Part shown: positions 8,644 to 15,600 of the stretch, piece after piece | Position numbering within the stretch: position 1 is the stretch's first letter | Layout of the letters: every line of letters begins with the position of its first letter | NCBI RefSeq assembly: GCF_000212735.1 | Contig: NC_015510.1 | Location: 6,325,001-6,389,000 of the forward strand | Reading direction: 5' to 3' | Source: Haliscomenobacter hydrossis DSM 1100 | Lineage (GTDB): Bacteria > Bacteroidota > Bacteroidia > Chitinophagales > Saprospiraceae | DNA length: 64,000 nt | Made by a program: the position numbers and the translations under genes | The notes under the pieces: model-generated | What the model was told of the DNA's origin: nothing | Database searches by the model: none | The model's input: only the letters and a program-made list of their open reading frames with translations

Positions 8644-9631
8644 ATGATTGTACCAATTTCTTCCAACCGGCGATAGCCCGGCCACTTTCAATACTCTCCC
8701 GTGCTTCTGCAACACAGTCTTCCGCGGATTGTTCAGGTTTGATCACTTTGATGGCCATCCCTGCATTGGCGATGACGGCAGCTTTCTGGGCTTCGGTGGC
8801 TTGGTCTTCCAATACCGACATAAAGATTTTGGCCGCATCTTCAGAACTGTCCCCACCATCGAGGTCGTGTTGTTGGAGTTTTTTTAAGCCCAATTCTACG
8901 GGCGACCAGATGCGTTCACTGTCGTTGCTGACCACTTTGAAATCGCTGGTTAACGAAATCTCATCGTAGCCATCCAGCCCGTAAACAATGGCAAAACGCC
9001 GCCCTGACTGCTGCATGATGTATTGGTACATGCGCAACAACTCCATGCTGAAGGTGCCAAACATCTGGTATTTGGGTTGCACCGGGTTGACCAGTGGTCC
9101 CAACATGTTGAAGAAGGTACGGGTACCCAATTGCCGCCGGATGGGGCCAACTACTTTGAGGGCAGGATGAAACAAGGGCGCGTGCAAAAAACACATGCCT
9201 GCCTTATCCAAATGGCGGCGCAAAGTGTCCTGATCGGTAGTAAACTGGTAACCCATCTGGATCAACACATCCGAGGAGCCTACCGAAGAGGAAACCCCAT
9301 AACTGCCGTGTTTGCTCACCGGATAACCGGCACCAGCCACCACCACACAAGAAAGTGTGGAGATGTTGAAGGTGTTTTTGCCGTCGCCGCCCGTGCCGAC
9401 AATGTCGATGGTTTCGCGGCCTTCGAGGTCAAGTGGAACACAAAGTTCCAGCAAGGCATCCCGAAAACCTTGCAGTTCCGACAGGGTTATCGGGCGCATG
9501 TTGAACGCTGTGGCGAAAGCCGAAATCTGGACTTCGTTGTATTGTTCGGCAGCAATGTTGAGCAAAATTTGCCGGGCTTCATCCCGGCTGAATTTATCGT
9601 GTTCGTATAGCCGATTCAGCAGTTGTTTCAT
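8642..9631 (-). CDS. trpD: Anthranilate phosphoribosyltransferase
   Basis: Transfers phosphoribosyl from PRPP to anthranilate. It has 329 residues, normal for a monofunctional enzyme. Motifs are IVGTGGDGKNTFNIST (PRPP/Mg loop, about residues 78-93), VSKHGSYGVSSSVGSSDVL, and FLHAPLFHPALKVVGPIRRQLGTRTFFNMLGPLVNP, all diagnostic. The start MKQLLNRLYEHDKFSRDEA fits the family helical N-domain. It is not fused to TrpG, unlike in E. coli. The stop codon coincides with the edge of a palindromic repeat. Confidence 0.97.
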   Translation of the reverse strand: MKQLLNRLYEHDKFSRDEARQILLNIAAEQYNEVQISAFATAFNMRPITLSELQGFRDALLELCVPLDLEGRETIDIVGTGGDGKNTFNISTLSCVVVAGAGYPVSKHGSYGVSSSVGSSDVLIQMGYQFTTDQDTLRRHLDKAGMCFLHAPLFHPALKVVGPIRRQLGTRTFFNMLGPLVNPVQPKYQMFGTFSMELLRMYQYIMQQSGRRFAIVYGLDGYDEISLTSDFKVVSNDSERIWSPVELGLKKLQQHDLDGGDSSEDAAKIFMSVLEDQATEAQKAAVIANAGMAIKVIKPEQSAEDCVAEARESIESGRAIAGWKKLVQS

Positions 9632-9686
9632 TCTAAGGACTTATACATAATGATGCATGCATCCGCCTGCGGCGGAGGGTTGTTTT

Positions 9687-9964
9687 TAGCCACAAATGAC
9701 ACAAATTTTCACAAATTCAAGCACAAACTTCGTTTGCGCCTCGTACCACAACATGAATCATCCCGAATTTTTTAGTGCAACAAAAGCGACACATTTTTAA
9801 CACAAAGGGCACAAAGGAAAGCACAAAGAACACAAGGTAGCGCTTGTCTTTGTGCACTTTGTGCTTTTCTTTGTGTCCTTTGTGCTACTTTTTTGAACCG
9901 CTTTGGTCGTTTTTAAAAATTCGGGATGATTCATGTTTGTGCAAATTTGTGCAATTTGTGGCTA
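9687..9964. repeat. Nested palindromes between trpG and trpD (contains R4 copy 1)
   Basis: This fills most of the 375-base trpG-trpD gap. There are three concentric inverted repeats. The outermost is TAGCCACAAATGACACAAAT near 9687 against its complement near 9939-9964. The middle pair is 9752-9773 against 9915-9935 (CATGAATCATCCCGAATTTT). The inner CACAAAGG-type palindrome, about 9799-9888, is family R4. The inner unit recurs at 24184-24280 and 40034-40131. Nothing coding is seen. Confidence 0.85.
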
Positions 9965-10006
9965 ATAAAATTGCCAACAGCGCCGCAGGCACATGCTGAT
10001 TCATGT

Positions 10007-10612
10007 TTATGCCACCGCCGCTTTGGCTCCGGTTTTTTCCGCACAATAATCGATAAAATTGCGCAGCATTTTTTTGCCATCTGGCGTCATCACGGATTCG
10101 GGATGAAACTGTACTCCGAATACGTTGTAATCGCGGTGACGCATGGCCATGACCTCATTTTGGTGATCGACCGCAGTGACGATCAGTTCGTTGGGCAAGG
10201 TGTTTTTGGCCACAACCCAACTGTGGTATCGACCCGCCTCAAAAACCATCGGTACATCCTGAAAAAAATTGGCGTCATTGCCCAATTGTTTCATCAGGGT
10301 AGCCACGCCGTGGTACACCCGCGAAAGATTATCGAGGGTTGCACCAAAAGCTTCCCCAATGGCCTGATGTCCCAGGCAAACCCCCAAAATGCACTTGCTC
10401 GGGGCGTATTTTTTGATCAATTCCGGCATGATGCCCGCTTCGTGGGGCAAACCAGGGCCAGGAGAAAGCACAATCACGTCATACCGTGCTACGTCTTCAA
10501 GCGCGATGGCGTCATTGCGGTACACGTCTACGTTTTGCCCCAGAATTTCCTGGAAATATTGGACCAGATTGTACGTGAACGAATCGTAATTATCGAGAAC
10601 CAGCAGTTTCAT
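10007..10612 (-). CDS. trpG: Anthranilate synthase component II (glutamine amidotransferase)
   Basis: Class I glutaminase that supplies ammonia to TrpE. It has 201 residues. I chose ATG 10612 (MKLLVLDNYDSFTYNLVQYF), the invariant N-terminus; the open frame upstream to 10780 crosses a palindromic repeat and is not coding. The nucleophile is the Cys in GVCLGHQAIGEAFGA, the oxyanion/PGP segment is VLSPGPGLP, and the His-Glu pair is in FGVQFHPESVMT. It lies downstream of trpE, separated by repeat R5. Confidence 0.96.
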   Translation of the reverse strand: MKLLVLDNYDSFTYNLVQYFQEILGQNVDVYRNDAIALEDVARYDVIVLSPGPGLPHEAGIMPELIKKYAPSKCILGVCLGHQAIGEAFGATLDNLSRVYHGVATLMKQLGNDANFFQDVPMVFEAGRYHSWVVAKNTLPNELIVTAVDHQNEVMAMRHRDYNVFGVQFHPESVMTPDGKKMLRNFIDYCAEKTGAKAAVA

Positions 10613-10628
10613 GTTTATCGTGTTTGTG

Positions 10629-10788
10629 GAGTTTGTTTGAAAGTTTTGTTCAGGCTGCAAACGGTCTATTTTTACTAGAATTTCGTTCCGAAAATGCTCA
10701 TGTAGCCCTGCTACACTCCGCTTTTCGTGCCTTATTCTAGCAAAAATAGCCGCGTTTTCGCCTCTGAACAAAACTTTCAAACAAACTC
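10629..10788. repeat. R5 palindromic element, copy 1 (160 bp) between trpE and trpG
   Basis: Outer arms GAGTTTGTTTGAAAGTTTTG and its complement end at 10629 and 10788. The centre contains GAACGAA-type and GCACGAAAAGCGGAGT blocks, seen here as the reverse complement. A second copy of almost identical length is at 33733-33893. The central blocks are conserved between copies while the arms differ in sequence and stay self-complementary. Confidence 0.85.
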
Positions 10789-10799
10789 ATTGAGGGAAA

Positions 10800-12215
10800 T
10801 TATATTTTTTCGGCTTCAACCAAGGCTCTGGTCAAGGCACCCAATTTGTTGTGCACTTCCTGCAATTCACTTTCTTCCTTGCTGTCAACCACAATTCCGG
10901 CACCAGCCTGGTAGTACAAGGTATTGTCCTGGCTGAGGAAAGAACGAATCACAATGGCCTGGTTGATGGATCCATCAAATCCGATCATGCCCAAAGACCC
11001 GCCATAAAACGAACGGTTTTGGTTTTCGTATTGATTGATCAACTCAATGGCTTTGTATTTGGGTGCTCCGGAAAGTGTACCCGCCGGGAACGTATCGCCA
11101 AAAATTTGCACCGGGTTCGCATGCGCTGGTAAATCACCCGTTACCGTAGAAACCAGGTGAATTACGTGGCTGAAAAACTGGACCTCCTTGAGCTTGCGCA
11201 CTTGTACGTTTTCGGCGTGACGACCCAGGTCGTTGCGTGCCAGGTCAACGAGCATGATGTGCTCGGCATTTTCTTTGGGATCTTCAGCCAGAGCCAGCGC
11301 ACGGCGAGCGTCCTCAATGGTGTCTCCCGAGCGGCGGTAGGTACCCGCGATGGGGTTCAAACGTGCTACACCGTCGCGCACCACCATTTGGGCTTCGGGT
11401 GAAGAGCCAAAAATTTTGTAATTGCCATAATCGAAGTAGAAGAGATATGGAGAAGGATTGATGGAGCGCAGGACGCGGTAAACATTAAATTCGTCGCCTT
11501 TAAAATGGCGGGAGTATTGGCGGGAAAAGACGATCTGGAACACATCCCCAATTTGACAGTGGCGCTTGCCTACCCTCACCAGTTCTTTAAATTCTTCGTC
11601 GCTGAGGTTGCTTTGTTCCTGGCCTTCGAGGTGAAATTCGTGGGTGGGGATTTTTTGGCTGCGCAGCAGGGCTTCCAGTTTGTCCATTTCCGAAGCTTGT
11701 CCCGGCATCAAGTTCTCTAGTAGGTACAGTTCGTTTTTGTAATGGTTGATCGCAATGATGAAGCGATGCAGGGTAAAGCGGATATCAGGAATGTGGAATT
11801 TGCGCTTGCTGGGATCAAATTTCAGGGTATCGAAATATTGCACCCCGTCAAATCCCACGTGGCCAAATAGCCCGTTGTATACCGGATAGGGCGTATCCTG
11901 CTCGATGCTGAATTGCTGCGCAAAATGTTGCAGGGCTTCGGGCACGGTGGTCACATCGGTGACAAATGTTTTGCTGGTTTCGCCATCGGGTAGAAGGGTG
12001 TTGATGACCCCATCTTTGACCATAATTTCGGCGATGGCCTGCAAACCGATGTACGAAAAGCAGTCAACAGCGCTGCTGAAATCATTACTTTCCAGCATCA
12101 CGGGCTGGGTGTAGTGGTCGCGCACCTTCAAAAAAACGGAAACGGGGGTGACCATATCCGCCAGTTGTTTTTTGATGTGGGTGCGCAGGTGAATTTGTTG
12201 GGTTGTGCTGATCAT
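10800..12215 (-). CDS. trpE: Anthranilate synthase component I
   Basis: Converts chorismate to anthranilate with ammonia from TrpG, the committed step. It has 471 residues. The C-terminal chorismate-binding domain has FGSSPEAQM, NPIAGTYRRSGDTIEDARRA, HIMLVDLARNDLGR and TFPAGTLSGAPKYKA. Near the N-terminus the tripeptide in VMLESNDFSSAVD corresponds to the LES element of the tryptophan feedback site, so allosteric inhibition is expected (family knowledge). It is the first structural gene of the operon. The start at 12215 (MISTTQQIHLRTHIKKQLAD) follows the attenuator by about 40 bases. Confidence 0.97.
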   Translation of the reverse strand: MISTTQQIHLRTHIKKQLADMVTPVSVFLKVRDHYTQPVMLESNDFSSAVDCFSYIGLQAIAEIMVKDGVINTLLPDGETSKTFVTDVTTVPEALQHFAQQFSIEQDTPYPVYNGLFGHVGFDGVQYFDTLKFDPSKRKFHIPDIRFTLHRFIIAINHYKNELYLLENLMPGQASEMDKLEALLRSQKIPTHEFHLEGQEQSNLSDEEFKELVRVGKRHCQIGDVFQIVFSRQYSRHFKGDEFNVYRVLRSINPSPYLFYFDYGNYKIFGSSPEAQMVVRDGVARLNPIAGTYRRSGDTIEDARRALALAEDPKENAEHIMLVDLARNDLGRHAENVQVRKLKEVQFFSHVIHLVSTVTGDLPAHANPVQIFGDTFPAGTLSGAPKYKAIELINQYENQNRSFYGGSLGMIGFDGSINQAIVIRSFLSQDNTLYYQAGAGIVVDSKEESELQEVHNKLGALTRALVEAEKI

Positions 12216-12256
12216 TGTGTCTTTTGTATGTTTCAGAGATTAAAAAAGGGCATGGC

Positions 12257-12303
12257 TTAAAAACAAAAACGGCTTGCCGGGTGTGATCCGACAAGCCGTT
12301 TTT
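12257..12303 (-). terminator. trp attenuator terminator
   Basis: On the minus strand AAAAACGGCTTGTCGG (12303-12288) pairs with CCGGCAAGCCGTTTTT (12280-12265) across a 7-base loop, with only one U-G pair. It is followed by TTTTTGTTTTTAAG. It lies between the leader peptide stop (12343) and trpE (12215), the position expected for an attenuator. Confidence 0.9.
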
Positions 12304-12342
12304 GCGCTGTATGTTCGTGAACATCATCAATGGCTATCTACT

Positions 12343-12420
12343 TCACCCGAGAACGGAATGATTCAGACGCCACCACCAAATGTTTTGAACAGATACAGTC
12401 ATTGATTGAAAGTTTTTCAT
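12343..12420 (-). CDS. trpL: trp operon leader peptide with Trp-Trp-Trp
   Basis: A 25-codon frame that starts MKNFQSMTVSVQNI and continues WWWRLNHSVLG before TGA. The three adjacent Trp codons (TGG x3 at 12370-12378) are diagnostic of a tryptophan-sensing leader. The frame begins only about 9 bases after a -7 box. Stalling at the Trp codons under tryptophan shortage would leave the leader end (CTCGGGTGA, 12343-12351) free. That segment can pair with TCACACCCG (12278-12286) in the loop and 3' arm of the terminator, a plausible antiterminator with a two-base bulge. It is too short for normal ORF calling. The peptide itself should have no function beyond being translated. Confidence 0.9.
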   Translation of the reverse strand: MKNFQSMTVSVQNIWWWRLNHSVLG

Positions 12421-12428
12421 TTCGCTTG

Positions 12429-12458
12429 CAAAGATATGGGCTTTTGAGAAATATGCAA
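12429..12458 (-). promoter_or_regulatory. trp operon promoter
   Basis: TTG at 12456-12458 and TATCTTTG at 12429-12436 on the minus strand are exactly 19 bases apart, a perfect Bacteroidota -33/-7 pair. The leader ATG follows at 12420, so the mRNA has almost no untranslated leader before the peptide. Confidence 0.85.
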
Positions 12459-12497
12459 GAGGGGAGGGGATTTTTTTGAATTATTCGCAAAAATGAA

Positions 12498-12528
12498 CTG
12501 CCGATCCCCTTCTTCAAGGAATCGGCAG
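12498..12528 (-). terminator. Intrinsic terminator after the giant secreted protein gene
   Basis: Minus-strand hairpin CTGCCGATTCC / GGGATCGGCAG with a 9-base loop, followed by TTCATTTTT. It separates the upstream gene (ending 12668) from the trp promoter. Confidence 0.75.
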
Positions 12529-12593
12529 CCGGATATGCATCATGGAAAACGAAAAAAAAATAGCATGGGATTATATGAAAAACACTCACTATT

Positions 12594-12670
12594 AGGGTTC
12601 GGGGGTTCGTAGGTTCGGGGGTTCGAAGCACCAACCCTGGAGCCCCCGAACCCCCGAACATCGAACCCTA
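12594..12670. repeat. GGTTCGGGGG palindrome (R3), copy 2
   Basis: Same unit structure as 8568-8643, with TAGGGTTCG at one end and CGAACCCTA at the other. The TAG stop of the adjacent gene (12668-12670) is again the first codon of the element. Confidence 0.85.
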
Positions 12671-15600
12671 TTGCTTCACCACCCGCTCAAAGAACACCTG
12701 CTGACCGATCTGAATGCGCAGGAAATAAATCCCTGGGCGGAGGTCATCAATGTTGAGCTGGTTGGTATTGCGGAAGGATTTCACCACCGTTTTGCCATCC
12801 AGCGCCATCACCTTTACATCGGTGACGGAACCAGCGACACTGGCGATGTTCAGCTGACTGTTGGTCGGGTTGGGATAAACCGTTACGCCACTCAGCAAAT
12901 CTTCCGGGCGGACTGCACGAGGTGCATCCACAATATTAAAGGCAGTTTCTTCGGTATTCAGCGGTAGAATTTCACCATCCAGGCGGTTGAGGATGGCGTC
13001 GTCCGTTTTGAGCTTGGTTTCGGCACGCCCAACCAAATCGATGATGATGCCCTTCATTTTGGCCACTACACCATAACCCGATACCTCGTTTTGGTCCGTA
13101 CGGGTGATGGCAATATCGATTCTTCCTTCGTTGGGATAAACTTTGAAGATCGACTCTAAATTGACCTGCGGTTGACCCATCCAGGAAGTCGGTATTTCAA
13201 TGGTCAGGGCTTTGGGGTCGATGAGTTTGGGGTCAAATTTGACACTGAAGGCAACACCATAAATGTCTTTGATGACCTGATTATTGGCTCCCAGAATGAT
13301 TGGAATCTCAAAGCGGGTGCTATCGGCTAACTCACCTTTGGCCGGCATTTCAACCAGGATTTTGGGATCCAAATTCGTGGCTGGCAGGGGTTTTGGGCGG
13401 GTGAAAGGCCCGCGGGACAAACCAAAGTTGAAGGACAAGGCATCAATATCAAGGCGGTTGATTTCCCCATCACCATTCACGTCGGCGTGCTTGTAGTTGA
13501 TGGCATCGAAGAAAATTTCGGGCCAGTCCAAAGCCGGCGTAGGTTTCCAATCCCAGGAATTGGACTTAAAGCGGGCAATCCCTTTGCTGCCAAAGGCCTG
13601 ACCAATGTGCAAAAGGTCAAAGTGATTGGCGGTATTATCGAGGTTGACATCACCAGGCCACACATCGGTAATGCGCATGTTGCGGCACTTCACCGGGCCA
13701 AAGGTTACGGTGCGTTTGCAGGTCGTATCTTTGAGGTTGAGTAGCTCAACTTTGAAGAAGGTAACCCCGTCGCCCAACAAACCATTGATGGCAAAGGTGG
13801 TTTTTCCAGCTTCAAGCGTGTCCAGTATTTTGCCATTGATGGCAATGCGCAATGGACCTGGAGTTGGATTTTTGAAAACCAGATCTGCACTGAAAGCGCC
13901 GCCCGCATTACAAGGTTTTTGCTTCACATCCACGATTAGATCGGGGCATGGCCGCTCACAAGGCAACTTGACCTCCTGGGTTTCACAACAACCCTGACTA
14001 TCGTTGATGCAGACCGTGATTTTGAATACATCCTTGTCTTGGGCCAATTTGAAGTTGGCTTCCAAAGGCAGGCGGATCAAGGGGAAAGTACCGATGATCT
14101 TCCCATCAACCATGACATCGAAGAAGCGATTGAGTACATTTTCATACTTGAAGTTGATGTACAAACGCCGTGATCCATCCGGATTACAGCCCAAGCCACG
14201 AATCGCCAGGTTAGAAATTTTGCAAGGATTGGGGTCAACACATTTTGGCGCTTCCGCTTTGGTGGCAGCAAAACAGGTTGGGTTGGTCACATCTACCGCC
14301 AGAAACTCGATGTAGCCGCTGGGCGAATTGGGGAAAGGACCAATTTTTTGGGCTTCGCCGTTGTAAGGGAATGGCCCAAACAGCATGCCATTGGCGTAAA
14401 TGATGTAGCCTTTTTGTAAACTGGAAGTTGGTCTTGAAACCACCCAGGCTTTGGCGTAGAACTGCCCTTTTTCGCAAGGCAGCAGGTCTACTTTGATGCC
14501 ATCGATTGGACAATTGGACTCACACTTTTTCAACTCCAAACGGCCTGCTTGGGTACAACCTTTTTCTTTGTCTTCAACTTTGATTTCCAAAACCGCCACA
14601 TCGGCACTCAGTACCTGTACACGCAAGGGAAGCAGGTTGTAAGCATAAGTGCCATAAAGTTTGCCGTTGGCATATACGTTGAAGAATGTTCCGGTGTTTT
14701 TGTGCTCAAAATTGAGGGTGACGTAGTAGCCACCGGTGGGCAAGCACACCTGATCCAGCTTTAATGCCCCAATTTCACAAGGTGTTTGGGTGCAAGGAAC
14801 TTCATACAGCCACTTGATGCAACAATCCGGTGAATTTTTATCACAAACAACTATCCAATCGGTACGGCTATTTTTAGGCAAAGGTACTTTATCGATGCGT
14901 ACGGCCTGGCCTGTGTACTTAAACCGGGATTCAAAACCGGTAGAGGTTTGTAGCCAGAGGATGGAGTCTGTGTTGGTCGCTTTGAGCTTAACCAGCATGC
15001 TGTACGTCCCGTCGTTGTTGCACTTGACTTCCGTGACGCTGATGTCACTGAGGGAGCAGGGACGCTTGCAGTCGAAAGGTTTGATGTATCCTTTGCTGCT
15101 GCAGGAACGGGTATTGCTGTCGTACACCTCCAAGCGGATGGTGTCTTTTTGGGGAGCAGGCAGAATCAAACGAATGGGCAACTCCGTATACTTGTTTTTG
15201 CTGATTTCTTTGCCATTTTGCACCAATACGAAATAATCGGAATTGGTACGGAAATATTTGAAATCCAGGTAAGCATACACTTCACCTTTGTCATTACACG
15301 GTGCAGTTTTGATGACCAGTTCGCCCAATTCACATTCGGGGCACTTGGGCTTGGTCACCGTAACGGAAACACAACATTTTTCACTTTGCCCTTCTACACA
15401 GGCTTTGACCTCAAACGTAAGTGCATCGGTATTGATGATGACGTTTTCAATCAGCTGAGGGGTATTGAGCAATTTAAAAGGACCATATTTTTGCCCTTCA
15501 ATTTGCAGATAATAGGTGGCCAATAAGCTGGATGGACTCAAGTTTGGCAAGGGGGTAATCAGCAGATCGTAACCTCCTTTAGGGCTGCAACCCCGGATGA

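Noticed and set aside
9926-10678. 250-codon plus-strand frame opposite trpG
   Set aside because: Shadow of trpG extended across a palindromic repeat.
12338-12661. 107-codon minus-strand frame over the trp leader region
   Set aside because: Runs through the repeat R3, a terminator and the trp promoter; the real product here is the 25-codon leader in another frame.
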